Below are positions 11,103-21,624 of a stretch of 64,000 nucleotides of DNA, in pieces (the first letter of the stretch is position 1; each line of letters begins with the position of its first letter). The notes beneath the pieces are model-generated. The model worked only from the letters and a program-made list of their open reading frames with translations. It was not told where the DNA came from and ran no database searches. The DNA comes from Chaenocephalus aceratus (Eukaryota; Chordata; Actinopteri; Perciformes; Channichthyidae): NCBI GenBank assembly GCA_023974075.1, contig CM043790.1, positions 2,490,086 to 2,554,085 of the forward strand. Reading direction: 5' to 3'. Made by a program: the position numbers and the translations under genes.

Positions 11103-11514
11103 TGTTAGAGAATATTAATATATCTGTGCATGGGAAAATGTTAGTGTTTTCCCTATGTGTCCTGTTTGTAATTTACACAGGGCAAAAGGCCAAAAGGCTC
11201 TGCTTCCCTGTGGGGGGAAGTGTGACCACTTGCGCAGATGGTTTTAATAGACCAGTCCTTTGTCCCTGAAACATGTGTTATCAATTATGATAGAAAGGGC
11301 GGGAACAGAGGCTCCTCCTAGATTCTCTGGGTAGAATTGCGCTGTGTTTTCTGTGTATTCCTCAGTGTTGACTCGGGATTTCATGATGCAAGTTGTGTAA
11401 ATGCCTTGGAAATACTCACGGCCGTGACTCTCAAATAAACTCAGTGTTTGATATAAAGCAGATTCCAGCTTCCATTTCTTCCATCAACATTGCTGAGCAG
11501 AAGTTTCTCTCACA
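11103..11514 (+). repeat. ERV-B 3' LTR
   Basis: 412 bp, the partner of 3742-4153. TG at 11103, CA at 11513-11514, followed by the GTTTT target duplication. Confidence 0.93.
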
Positions 11515-11637
11515 GTTTTAAGTATTCAACATACTATGAAGCTCTCAACACAAGGGACATTTAGATATTTGCTCACAACCTGGGAGTGATCATGTTCAAC
11601 CATTGAGGAAGTAGTCCACCGTAAGAAAACTACATTC

Positions 11638-11710
11638 TGCCGAAACCAGGGATCGAAATAGGGACCTTTAGATCTTCAGTCTAACACTCTCCCAACTGAG
11701 CTATTTCGGC
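11638..11710 (-). tRNA. tRNA-Phe(GAA)-like, copy 1, degenerate
   Basis: 73 nt with intact acceptor stem and GAA anticodon loop. The T stem 5' strand is changed (TATTTCGATC instead of TGGTTCGATC), so the B box is damaged. Likely a pseudogene. A TTTT run follows on the minus strand. Confidence 0.7.
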
Positions 11711-12030
11711 ACAGCCTTTGGTTTAATACAAACGTAAAACAAAGCAACATATGCAGGGTATGACAGACTTCTCAGAAAGTATAACTAACATTTAAATAGT
11801 CTACAACAGTAGACGCCACATAACTTCACTGCCTTAAGTCAGCAGCTATAACAAATGTTGTCCACATTCGCAAACTATGAGTCAACAAGCATAACGATTG
11901 AGCAACTTCTCCTCTTTAGTGAGCTACTTGCTACCCAAGTCAAACAAGGGGCATTTAGATATTTGCTCACAACCTGGGAATCATCATGTTCAACCATTGA
12001 GCAAGTTGTCCACCAAAGAAATCTACGTTG

Positions 12031-12103
12031 TGCCGAAACCAGGGATCGAACGAGGGAACGTTAGATCTTCAGTCTAACGCTCTCCCAACTGAGCTATTTC
12101 GGC
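12031..12103 (-). tRNA. tRNA-Phe(GAA)-like, copy 2
   Basis: 73 nt, with acceptor stem, D arm and GAA anticodon arm as in vertebrate tRNA-Phe. The T arm reads CGTTCGATCCC, with changes in the variable region and T stem. It may still be transcribed, but the T stem has mismatches. Confidence 0.75.
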
Positions 12104-12433
12104 ACAACTTTCAATTTAATACAAACGTAAAACTAAGCAACATATGCAGGGTACTACAGACTTCTCAGAAAGTACAACGAACGTTTAAATAGTCCACAAC
12201 AGTAGATGCCACACAACTTCACTGCCTTAAGTCAGCAGCTATAACAAATGTTGTCCAAATGCTGTCCAAATTCAAAAACTACGAGTCAACAAGGATAACC
12301 ATTAGCAACTTGTCCTCTATAGTAAGATACCTGCTACCCAATTCAAAAAAGGGGCATTTAGATATTTGCTCACAACCTGGGAGTCATCATGTTCAACCAT
12401 TGAGCAAGTTGTCAACCAAAGAAATCTACATTC

Positions 12434-12506
12434 TGCCGAAACCAGGGATCGAAATAGGGACCTTTATATCTTCAGTCTAACTCTCTCCCAACTGAGCTAT
12501 TTCGGC
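12434..12506 (-). tRNA. tRNA-Phe(GAA)-like, copy 3, degenerate
   Basis: 73 nt, GAA anticodon loop retained. The T arm has the same TATTTCGATC change as copy 1, and there are changes in the anticodon stem and D-arm side. Copies 1 and 3 share this change, which suggests one was copied from the other. Confidence 0.65.
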
Positions 12507-12827
12507 ACAACTTTTGGTTTAATACAAACATAAAACTAAGCAACATATGCAGGGTATGACAGACTTCTCAGAAAGTACAACGAACGTTTAAATAGTCCAC
12601 AACAGTAGATGCCACACAACTTCACTGCCTTAAGTCAGCAGCTATACAAAATGTTGTCCAAATTCGAAAACTAGGAGTCAACAAGCATATCCATTGTGCA
12701 ACTTCTCCTCTTTAGTAAGCTTCCTGCTACCCAAGTCAAACAAGGGGCATTTAGATATTTGCTCACAACCTGGGAGTGATCATGTTCAACCATTGAGGAA
12801 GTTGTCCACCATAAGAAATCTACTTTC

Positions 12828-12900
12828 TGGCGAAACAAGGGATTGAACCAGGGACCTTTAGATCTTCAGTCTAACGCTCTCCCAACTGAGCTATTTCAGC
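12828..12900 (-). tRNA. tRNA-Phe-like, copy 4, degenerate
   Basis: 73 nt with a changed acceptor stem at both ends (GCTGAAA and TTTCGCCA), and the B box altered to GGTTCAATCCC. Probably a pseudogene. Confidence 0.6.
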
Positions 12901-13219
12901 ACAACTTTTGTTTTAATACAAAGGTAAAACTAAGCAACATATGCAGGGTATGACAGACTTCTCAGAAAGTACAACTAACGTTTAAATAGTCCACAACAGT
13001 AGATGCCACATAACTTCACTGCCTTAAGTCAGTAGCTATACAAAATGTTTTCCAAATTAGAAAACTACGAGTCAACAAGGATAATCATTAGCAACTTGTC
13101 CTCTATAGTAAGATACCTGCTACCCAATTCAAACAAGCCACATTTAGATATTTGCTCACAACCTGGGAGTCATCATGTTCAACCATTGAGCAAGTTGTCA
13201 ACCAAAGAAATCTACGTTC

Positions 13220-13292
13220 TGCCGAAACCAGGGATCGAACCAGGGACCTTTAGATCTTCAGTCTAACGCTCTCCCCACTGAGCTATTTCGGC
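13220..13292 (-). tRNA. tRNA-Phe(GAA), copy 5, best preserved
   Basis: 73 nt. The acceptor stem is fully paired, the A box TAGCTCAG and B box GGTTCGATCCC are intact, and the GAA anticodon sits in a seven-base loop. Against the usual vertebrate sequence I see one T-stem mismatch (position 51/63) and one D-loop change. It is the only copy I would call possibly functional. No TTTT run lies immediately downstream; a TTTCTTT run does. Confidence 0.85.
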
Positions 13293-13613
13293 ACAACTTT
13301 TGGTTTGATACAAACGTAAAACTAAGCAACATATGCAGGGTATGACAGACCTCTCAGAAAGTACAACTAACGTTTAAATAGTCTACAACATTAGATGCCA
13401 CACAACTTCACTGCCTTAAGTCAGCAGCTATAACAAATGTTGTCCAAATTCGTAAACTACGAGTCAACAAGCATAACCATTGAGCAACTTCTCCTCTTTA
13501 GTAAGCGACCTGCTACCCAAGTCAAACAAGGGGCATTTAGATATTTGCTCACAACCTGGGAGTGATCATGTTCAACCATTGAGGAAGTTGTCCACCATAA
13601 GAAATCTACTTTC

Positions 13614-13686
13614 TGGTGAAACCAGGGATCGAAAAAGGGACCTTTAGATCTTCAGTCTAACGCTCTCCCAACTAAGCTATTTTGGC
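13614..13686 (-). tRNA. tRNA-Phe-like, copy 6, degenerate
   Basis: 73 nt with changed acceptor stem bases (GCCAAAA and TTTCACCA), and a B box disrupted to TTTTTCGATCCC. Probably a pseudogene. Confidence 0.6.
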
Positions 13687-13799
13687 AGAACTTTTGGCTT
13701 AATACAGACGTAAAACTAAGCAACATATGCAGGGACTTCTTAACTAACGTTTAAATAGTCTACAACAGTAGATGCCACACAACTTCACTGCTGGCTGAG

Positions 13800-14300
13800 T
13801 TTAATTCCACTCCCAGATAAATGATTGTCTGAGAGGGAAGAGGACAGCTCTTCTTCCAATTCATTATGAAACCCAGGCTTTGACAGATGCGATACGAGAT
13901 GTACTGCCTGTAAAGCAACTTCCTCCCTGGAGCGAGCCGACAATAGCAGGTCGTCCAGATAAAACCACACTCTCATCTCTCCTCTGTGTAGTGGCTCCAG
14001 CCTTCTCTACACACCTTGAACATGTGCGAGGAGCCATGCAATATCTGAACGGCAGACGATTGTCTGGTCTGATATTCCCTGAAATGAGAAACGCAGGGAT
14101 TTCCTGTGTTTCGGGATGATGGGTACATGGAAGTATACACATCCTTCAGGTCTATGGAAATGAACCAGTCGTCCTGGTGAACACATTCCAGCACCTGTTT
14201 GATCGTCAACATGTGGAATACTGACAGATCAAGGATGGGTCTCATTCCCCCGTTCTTTTTCGGTATTTAGAAAATAACGGGAGTAAAAACCCCTGACTTT
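13800..14300 (-). pseudogene. DIRS reverse transcriptase fragment
   Basis: Minus-strand frames carry MRPILDLS (about 14245), DDWFISIDLKDVYTS (about 14170) and FYLDDLLLSARS (about 13960), the RT palm motifs in the order and spelling of DIRS/Ngaro RTs. Frame shifts separate them. Upstream frames (about 14330-14600) are probably the linker between Gag-like and RT parts. Confidence 0.8.
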
Positions 14301-14835
14301 CCTCCCTTTAAGGAACCCTGAAAATGACTTTTTCAACAGGAGTTCCTGCAGCGCTGAATGGAGCGCAAGACACTGTTCCTGGGATGACAGGAGTGTTTCT
14401 TGTATCCCATGGAACTGCGGGAGGGGGTTCTCTGTGATGTGCTGTAATGGTTGTCATGGTGACGAGCCATGCCATTGCCCTCGCCGCCGCTGCCCGTGAG
14501 GCGAAAGGGCTGCGGGGGAGCCTCCACACGCTGCGTTTCACTCCGGTTCTCATCATGCAGCGCGTACACGCTCAGGGGATGAGTGGAGGTGTGTGCAGTG
14601 CTGTCCACACGAGGCGTTATAACGGCACTCTTGGGCTCATTATGAGCGTGTGTAGGAGGTACATCTGGGACAGAGGAATGCCGCGAGCACTGCAGTTTAT
14701 TAACCGATAGTTTAAAAACAGCAGGCTTCTGCAGCGAGCCCTGATGCTGTGGCTGCGGGTGCTGCGGATACTGCGGGCCCTGCCGCTGCGGGCGCTCAGC
14801 AGGCTGGAGCCAGCTGACATGCTGCCCTGTTCTGC

Positions 14836-17800
14836 CAACACACTCTCACTCCCTAAGCGTCCAGGAGCGACGTTTGGTCAGTGTCCGTGGCATCCAGTTG
14901 TGACGCTCCTAGGCTCCTTCAGCGTCATAAAGGAGCGCAAATAGCTTTCAACTGATTGCAATGTATTCCCATCTGCGGCGGGATTTGACGCTCATGGAAG
15001 CACGGCATTCGTTTGTGTCGGCTGCCCTTAAAGGCAATGTGAGCGTCCATTCCCATTGGATAACGGAGAATTGTACACCAGGAAGTAAGTATTCCTCTTA
15101 CTGTCGATTGATTTTACAGTGATATCTGCTCTACTCATCGACTAAAAAACACCAGAGTATCCTTGTTAATTAGACAACATTGATTAGTTTAAATTGTGTG
15201 CAATGCTTTTGTATTTTTCCCCTTCGATTCGGAAAAACAAATATTTTTTCGGAGTAAAGGATGGCAGAACACTACACTACCCAGAATCCCCAGCTATCGT
15301 TTGGACTACACCATGTGCTCTGTTTGACAAACCCCGTTTTTTTCACCATTCGTTCCAATGGCTGGCGTCTATGTCACGTGATCTTCAAATTTCTCCCTGC
15401 AGAAAAAGAAAACATGGCCGAACTTCGTTTTATTCTCGGTGGAAAATACCTATTTTAAAGTTAGTTTGGCCATTAAAATGAGTTTTGATGTCATTTGATG
15501 CGAGAAATATGAGTTTTTATTTCAGATTTTATTTGTATTTATTGATTCTGTGCAGTGGATGTACATGATCTTTAGTTTGCTAGTTATTACGAATATTACT
15601 ACAGGAAATCGCGAACTTTTCATTGTTACCAAGGTGGTTGCTAGGGACGCTGCTATCGATATTATTTCTGTTATATTGTGTAACTGTTTAATGGTGTTAT
15701 CTTTATTACTACCCCCTTCCCCGTCAATGTATAGTGTTGGTCCACAGCGCAAACATATTAGTTTAACAAAATCCGTATCTAAAGATAGGCTACGTTATTT
15801 TCCCCTGTGCAATTCCAGTCTCACATCTCACAGCACATTGTCATTAACAAATACAGGAAACAGACCGAAAACATTTAAAAGTGTGCTTGCTTTTCTCTTT
15901 GAAAGTCATCACATAAAGGCATTGTAATACACGGTTCGGCTGCATTAAATATTACATATCTGCCGTAGTTCTGTATTTATAGAGCCCTGATGAGAAGACT
16001 TCTAGACAAACATGAGGAACTGAAAACATGACGTGGATCATAAATATATCAGCCATTAAACAACATCTTACATTTCTTTTCACACAATACGTCTCCTTGC
16101 AGTATCAACACTAATTCGGCTGACTTTTATCTTTGATCCAATTGGTAGATAGGCTGTATTTACACCATAAATGTGCACAGCTGATATAAAGGGACACCTA
16201 GTGGTTAAAGCATGTTATTGAATTTCATTATTTTTATTATTAGATATTAATAGGATCCCTATAAAGTATATTCATTACTCGTTATTCTCTACTAATAGTT
16301 CATAAAGACTGTATATAATGACTATTTTTCACATCCCTTTCAAGATTTCAAGATTTTCTAAGGTTTATTGACATATCATATAGGCCTACACAACTATGGT
16401 GTAGTTCTGCATTGAATGAAAAACTTGGGTCGCAGGTTCCTCAATAGTGCATTACAAGACATCTATCAATATTTGTGCATACCTCCAGCAATGTACCCAT
16501 ATCCGCAGCAGGTCTCCAAGGTGAACAGCCTCTGGCATGTTAGATCAAGGTATGTTGAAGCACTTATTTTAACTGATATTATACATAATGTATTATACTC
16601 TTATAAGATCTATGTCGATATTTAATCTCCGGCCTTGTCAGGTATTGAACAATCAATAAATAAAGAACACAGAATTGTTAAATATAAAACACAGAATGTG
16701 TGTGATTATACTAAATGATTTACAAATAAACACAACTGCATATTTACAACTGTTACACATGCTGATGTAACACAAATGTTCTAACTTGGGATCAATAAAG
16801 TATATCTTATCTTAAGCTGATCGATGGCTACTGCCATATTTGCAAAATTTGCCTCTGAACCTTGACAAGTGCATGTTTCAGGCTTATCAATTAATGTAAT
16901 GTAATGTAATGTTATCAATTAACAACAGGGGTCACAAACATAAGACCGGCTGTTAAATAAAGCTCTTCTGACCTTAGATGGCATGTGTGTATATATATTA
17001 ATGCTGCCCATTATGGGCACAGGCAATTTTCACCCATTTATTAATTATATGTTTTAAATTTGAGTGTTTCCTATCCCCTAAACATCCAGGGATGTACACA
17101 GTTTAATACTGGCAACTTCTTATTATGGGAAATACGAAAACGTCTTTTAAAACTACAACTCCCAGTAGAGACGTGCCATAGATAGAGAACATGTTGCGAA
17201 ACAGAATAGCCAGCATATGTAGTTCTGGGGACGGGGTGGGGGAGGGGGGGACGCGGTGGACCCGTTCAAATCCAATTTTGGCTGCCGTGGTTCCATCCCA
17301 TTTCAAGTGCTGTTCGAGAATCGGCGTAACCCTCGGAGCACACTCTCCAATCACAGAGCTTGAGGACTATCACGGGGTTTGTCAAACAGAGCACATGGTG
17401 TAGTCCAAACGATAGCTGGGGATTCTGGGTAGTGTAGTGTCTTCTGCCATCCTTTACTCCGAAAAAATATTTGTTTCTCCGAATCGAAGGGGAAAAATAC
17501 AAAAGCATTGCACACAATTTAAAACAATCAATGTTGTGTAATTAACAAGGATAATCTGGTGTTTTTTAGTCGATGAGTAGTGCAGATATCACTGTAAAAT
17601 CAATCGACAGTAAGAGGAATACTTACTTCCTGGTGTACAATTCTCCGTTATCCAATGGGAATGGACGCTCACATTGCCTTTAAGGGCAGCTGACACAAAC
17701 GAATGCCGTGCTTCCATGAGCGTCAAATCCCGCTGCAGATGGGAATACATTGCAATCAGTTGAAAGCTATTTGTGTCCCTTTATGACGCTGAAGGAGCCT

Positions 17801-17875
17801 AGGAGCGTCACAACTGGACGCCACGTACACTGACCAAACGTCGCTCCTGGACGCTTAGGGAGTGAGAGTCTGTTG
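14836..17875. mobile_element. Long-TIR DNA transposon, copy 1 (about 3.0 kb, non-autonomous)
   Basis: Ends are CAACACACTCTCACTCCC on the left and its near inverse on the right. The inverted repeats extend about 500 bp (14836-15335 against 17375-17875). The flanking duplication GTTCTGC is at 14829-14835 and 17876-17882. No transposase frame is seen in the 2-kb interior. Copy 2 (27617-30640) is the same element in opposite orientation with a perfect 8-bp TSD, so an 8-bp-duplicating superfamily is likely (hAT-like, Merlin-like or a Mutator relative). The terminal bases do not settle which. Confidence 0.82.
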
Positions 17876-18050
17876 GTTCTGCGGCAGTTTTCATGGACTC
17901 CACCATGTCGTGGAACTGGGGTCCGAACAGCCCGTCCGGGCTGATTGGAGCATCCGGCAGCACTTTCCATTATCTCCTCCGAAGCCTCGGAGGGCATGGA
18001 GGGCTGCTCTGATAGTCTCACTATGGATTGAGACAGCGGAGCGATGTTAA
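17876..18050 (-). pseudogene. DIRS Gag-like fragment
   Basis: The minus-strand frame contains MPSEASEEIMESAAGCSNQ and FGPQFHDM-like sequence, typical of the poorly conserved first ORF of DIRS elements. The product cannot be assigned further. Confidence 0.4.
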
Positions 18051-18055
18051 ATACT

Positions 18056-18105
18056 AAGGATCTTCAGTCTACAACATTAGACGCCACACAATGAAACTGC
18101 CTTAA
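18056..18105. repeat. tRNA-Phe array remnant beyond the DIRS insertion
   Basis: AAGGATCTTCAGTCT followed by ACAACATTAGACGCCACACA joins a piece of the tRNA body to the array spacer with the intervening part deleted. This is the right-hand limit of recognisable array sequence. Confidence 0.7.
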
Positions 18106-18442
18106 CCCTCTGAGACCTACGGGGCCGTATATGATCCCAAGTATTCAAGATTCAAAGCGTCATAACTTCTCAGCTGTTTCAGCCAGAGACATGCCGTGTG
18201 TTTCCTCTTAAACTACAGAAATGGCTATAAACAACTCTATTAAGTTTGTCATTGAGAGGCGTTTACTTATTTCGGTGAAAAAATGTGCATAGAGTTTTAA
18301 AAGATGTGAATAGTCTCACCTTGATTCTGGCGCATTACTTAGCGTTTTCTAGACCTAGGTTGCGGGCGGATAGTTTAAAAATCAGCTCCGAAGTTCTAAA
18401 CCTATCTCCTATTCCTTGACCTCTGAGTGAAATGTCACGGGG
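18106..18442. mobile_element. Possible piggyBac-type MITE (337 bp)
   Basis: Sequence starting CCCTCTGAGACC and ending ACGGGG is bounded by TTAA on both sides (18102-18105 and 18443-18446). TTAA plus CCC...GGG is the piggyBac signature. The inverted repeat beyond the last few bases is weak, so this is tentative. Confidence 0.4.
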
Positions 18443-18490
18443 TTAAGGGATAGTGGATAGGAGAATTCAAAAGGACTTAGGAGAAGAGAA

Positions 18491-18540
18491 TGCGCTCGAC
18501 TGCGCTCGACTGCGCTCGACTGCGCTCGACTGCGCTCGCT
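18491..18540. repeat. 10-bp tandem repeat, 5 copies (TGCGCTCGAC)
   Basis: Five uninterrupted 10-mers; the last ends in GCT. It lies in GC-rich sequence at the start of the foldback block. Confidence 0.95.
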
Positions 18541-18699
18541 CCTCCGCTTGCATCTCCTATGGGCGGGACTAAGTATCAAGGATAGGAGTCGAGGAGGGGA
18601 GTCGAGGAGGGGAGTTAGAGAAATGAGAAAGGGCATAAGAGTCACGTTTCTGAATCGGACACACTACTCAAATTTCCCCTCCTCGACTCCTATCCTCGA

Positions 18700-20240
18700 C
18701 TCCTATCCTCGAGACTTGGTGCCGCCCACAGGAGATGCGAGCGGAGGACTGAGGAGGGGAACCGAGGAGAGAGGAGGGGAAGCAGCAGGCGCTTAGAGAA
18801 ATGAGAACTCCTCTCCTCTGAGCGGTCATTTTAAAGAGACGTCCATTAATGATGACAGGAGGCACAGCAGCCCTCTGTCTGATGGACAGATGTATTGATG
18901 ACCACTTATATATTTACTTTTAATTCATTGACAGTGCGGTATAATGAGACAATAACAGGCTACAGATGCGGACATATACACACATATATTTATATAAATA
19001 TATACAATTTCAGAATCAAACAAGTATGAGAGCCCTCTCATAATAACGTAACACAATCAGAGACTGGATATATCCACCCCCCTCTCTCAGGTCGCTGAAA
19101 TGGAGAATTGAAATTACGGGCCAAAAGTTGTATTTACAAGTATTAAAAGTAAGCATAGGACACCAACCAACTGAGACCCGTCTGTCCGCCGCATCTACAC
19201 ACTGTACCACACACACCTACAGCTCCTAAAGCATAATCAGGCTACAGCCGTTGTGTATTTTATTGTGAAGCACTAAATGTTCTTAGAAAAATATCGACTC
19301 TTTGTTTGTAGATATCTACTAAACTACAGCATACAAATACAGAGAGTAATGTAGGCCTGTTATACTGAATGATATATATTTTACACACTGCTCTGCTTTC
19401 TGCAGTGCCTCACAGCTGTTCTCACTGGCCCTTTCTCATTTAATCAAATCCCCCTCCTCGACTCCTCGGTCCTCCGGTAGTGACCCGGTATTGTATTTCA
19501 GCGCGCCATGTTGAAGGACATCTCATTTCTCTAAATGCACTTCGAGGACCGAGGATCGAGCGTCGAGGAGGCTCTCTGGAGGAGCTCTAACCGAGGAGAC
19601 ACTGATGGGTCCTCCACAGCTCCTTCGTGGATGCATTTCCGGGAACAGAGATGTTTCAAAGAGTCGTGACGCACGGCCGGACTTATCTCAGCCAATGACA
19701 GCTCTGCATGCATCCCCTGGATATTATTTTATTAACTGCTCTCATCGCGACGCGATGTTTACAGTGAGAACAGCTGTGAGGTCCGTGCAGAAAGCAGAGC
19801 TGTGTGTTTAATATATATCACTCAGTATAACAGGCCTACTCTCTTTATTTGCTTTAAAGCAATCTACAAACAAAGAGTCGATATTTTTCCAAAACCATTT
19901 AGTGCTTCACATAATAAAATACACAACGTGCTGTTAGCTGTAGGTGCGTGTGGTACAGTGTGTAGGTGTGTGTGTGGTACAGTGTGTAGGAGGTGTGTGT
20001 TGTACAGTGCGTAGATGCAGCTGACAGACAGGTCTCAGTTGGTTTGGTGTCCTCTGCTTACTTTCAATACTTGTAAATAAAACTTTTGGCCCGTAATTTA
20101 TTGTCCTCATTGTAGAGATCAGAGAGGGGAGAAGGGGGGATATATCCAGTCTCTGATAGTGTTACGTTATTATGAGAGTGCTCTGTTTGATTCTGAAATT
20201 GTATATATTTATATTATAAATATATACATATATATATATG

Positions 20241-20297
<57 letters not shown>

Positions 20298-20560
20298 CCG
20301 CATCTGTAGCCTGTTATTGTCTCATTATACCGCACTGTGAATGAATTCAAAGTAAATATATAAGTCGTCATCAACACATCTGTCCATCAGACAGAGGGCT
20401 GCTGTGCCTCCTGTCATCATTAATGGACGTCTCTTTAAAATGACCTCTCAGAGGAGAGGAGTTCTCATTTCTCTAACCGCCTGCTGGTTCCCCTCCTCTC
20501 TCCTCGGTTACCCTCCTCGGCTCCTCGGCTCGCATCTCCTGTGGGCGGGACCAGAGCCAT
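18700..20560. mobile_element. Foldback element with arms of about 700-800 bp
   Basis: Sequence from GGTGCCGCCCACAGGAG through CTCTGAGCGGTCATTTTAAAG and GTGCGGTATAATGAGAC to TGCCTCACAGCTGTTCTCACT (about 19430) recurs inverted from about 19760 to 20560. The loop (19440-19750) is itself rich in CCTCCTCGACTCC words and is shared with 22260-22640. No coding frame is seen. I would class it as a non-autonomous foldback or compound MITE. Confidence 0.8.
20221..20298. repeat. (TA)n/(TG)n microsatellite
   Basis: A TATATA run passes into a TG run of about 50 bases, broken once by TTTG. It lies in the right arm of the foldback element and is much shorter in the left arm (near 18970). Confidence 0.95.
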
Positions 20561-20564
20561 TTAA

Positions 20565-21400
20565 TAGAAGAGTTACGACATCTCCGTTCACTCCAATGGA
20601 CCACTTTTTTACAGCAATGGCGGATCGTGGAACCTCTCAATCGTTCCCCGAAAGTTAGCGCCAAGGCTGGCAGAGCTGTGGAGTTGCAGCATAATACACC
20701 GTTCGTGACGGACTTTTAAAGGTAAGAAGAAGTTTAAAGATTTATATTGCGGATATTATCAGTATATGTGATTCAAATGAACATGTGTATTAAAGGATGT
20801 CAGTGGATTATCCCTAAATTAGTAGATTTAGGGAACGTTTACAGATAACAGATTAAGCTAGCATACCGAAGCAAGTTAGCAACACACGTTGAACAGCCTT
20901 TTAATTGTAAATTCCGTTCTCTTAATGTCATTTCGTCCAACATGTTGAATTAGAGAAGAGGGGCTTCTAAACGGGATTGTATGCGGGGGTGGAGGGAGTT
21001 AAATATTAGATAAATATAACTTTGGTGCGTGTAAGAGTTTTTAGCAGAGCCATATTGTGTCTTTGTGATTCTGTTGATTATTACCTGTCTGTATAATGTT
21101 GCAGCTCAGCTGATTTTGGATTGATGGCAAAGGGAGAGGGACTTAAGTGAGAGTGAAAACACAAGGTACGTTTAATACTACTGTTTTATATAAGTAAACA
21201 CCTTATCTCCCCAAGGCATTTCCCATCCAATAGGTGTGCTGTGTGTATAACCCTTTCTCCTGTCTGTTACTCCCTCTTTCAGCACAAGAACCAGAGGGGG
21301 ATTCAATGGAGCCTGAATACCTGCACTGAGACCCTCACCCTGCACCCTGAGTCTCAACTCTCAGTGTTTTTCAAGCCTTTCCCTGTTTTTTTGTATTTTT
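20565..21400. other. Unassigned sequence, possible 5' exon/promoter-like patch
   Basis: A short GC-rich patch (about 20580-20720) precedes AT-rich sequence. The word ATAGAAGAGTTACGAC at 20564-20579 recurs inverted at about 22240-22255, so this stretch and the THAP fragment lie between two inverted copies of that word. I see no gene beyond the THAP fragment. Confidence 0.3.
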
Positions 21401-21409
21401 TTTTTTCCT

Positions 21410-21493
21410 CCGCTCTGTGTCAGTGGGGAAGCCGTACATTCGTACTCCTTTCTCTGAGCGATTTGAGCATCCCCAGGCAGCACAGCAAACCAT
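21410..21493 (-). pseudogene. THAP-type zinc finger N-terminal fragment
   Basis: The minus-strand ATG at 21493 begins MVCCAAWGCSNRSEKG and continues VRMYGFPTDTERRKK. This is the start of a THAP domain (first two zinc cysteines and the FP motif). It then runs into an A-rich stretch. The second Cys/His pair and the AVPTIF box are absent. It could be a first exon of a THAP gene or of a THAP-bearing transposase; nothing downstream decides this. Confidence 0.7.
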
Positions 21494-21624
21494 GGTGGCG
21501 ACTAGGAGGCAGCACAGCAAACCAGGACAACACGGAGGAAAAGGCACCGACAAACTGCATGATATGCAATGTTTATTGAATTCCATGTATTTGCAATGGA
21601 TGTTCCTAAAACAACACATTTAAC

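Larger units (their letters stand above)
3742..11514 (+). mobile_element. ERV-B: young gamma-type endogenous retrovirus, RT region deleted
   Basis: The element is complete at both ends: two 412-bp LTRs with TG...CA termini, flanked by the 5-bp target duplication GTTTT (3737-3741 and 11515-11519). The homologous sequence at 1770-1800 shows the unoccupied target. Order is LTR, primer site, gag, a remnant of pol (RNase H and integrase), env, a long non-coding tail and LTR. Nucleocapsid, protease and RT are missing, and gag, pol and env carry stops or a frame break, so the copy cannot be autonomous. My hand count of LTR differences is about six in 412, which implies a recent insertion. Confidence 0.93.
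179..11550 (-). mobile_element. ERV-A: gamma-type endogenous retrovirus, minus strand, internally deleted, host of ERV-B
   Basis: The element begins TG at 179 and ends CA at 11550. It is flanked by the direct repeat CAAG (175-178 and 11551-11554) inside a tRNA-Phe array unit. The 3' LTR on the minus strand is 179-1804, followed by a polypurine tract. Only the end of pol and the start of env survive (about 2150-3100). The other LTR is reduced to its U3 end (about 3515-3741 plus 11515-11550) and is split by ERV-B. PBS, gag, protease, RT and most of pol and env are missing. What I see: termini, TSD, PPT and integrase C-terminal similarity. The gamma-type label rests on the integrase tail. Confidence 0.75.
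11551..13793 (-). repeat. Tandem array of about 395-400 bp units, each with a tRNA-Phe-like gene
   Basis: Six tRNA-Phe-like 73-mers lie on the minus strand at 11638, 12031, 12434, 12828, 13220 and 13614, giving spacings of 393, 403, 394, 392 and 394. The spacers are near-identical (for example TTAAGTCAGCAGCTATA and CATTTAGATATTTGCTCACAACC). The units arose by tandem duplication of a whole tRNA locus, not by retroposition, because spacers are included and no A-tails are seen. Confidence 0.93.
13794..18055 (-). mobile_element. DIRS-type retrotransposon fragment, minus strand, opened by a long-TIR transposon
   Basis: Minus-strand sequence from about 14700 down to 13800 encodes DIRS-type RT motifs. 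A second piece at 17876-18050 on the same strand resembles a DIRS Gag-like region. The two are separated by the 3-kb element 14836-17875. Both outer edges abut tRNA-array sequence (13740-13793 and 18056-18105), so the DIRS element inserted into the array. I found no clear ITRs, so the copy is truncated. The tyrosine recombinase part is not seen. Confidence 0.65.

Noticed and set aside
3742..11514. Possibility that ERV-B is an intact provirus
   Set aside because: RT, protease and nucleocapsid are absent and gag, pol and env are each interrupted.
12259..13266. Small frames reading YESTR...SNLSSIVRYLLPNS repeated in the tRNA-Phe array
   Set aside because: They are translations of the array spacer, identical because the units are duplicated; they have no conserved domain and run through the tRNA gene on the other strand.
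11551..13793. CRISPR-like array, because of regular repeats and spacers
   Set aside because: Units are about 395 bp, repeats and spacers are both conserved, each unit holds a tRNA gene, and the genome is eukaryotic.
15550..15927. 125-codon frame inside long-TIR copy 1
   Set aside because: No transposase motif; copy 2 does not preserve the frame.
18409..18865. Ser/Arg-rich frames near 18.4-18.9 kb
   Set aside because: Low-complexity translation of CTCCTCGACTCC-type repeats in the foldback block.
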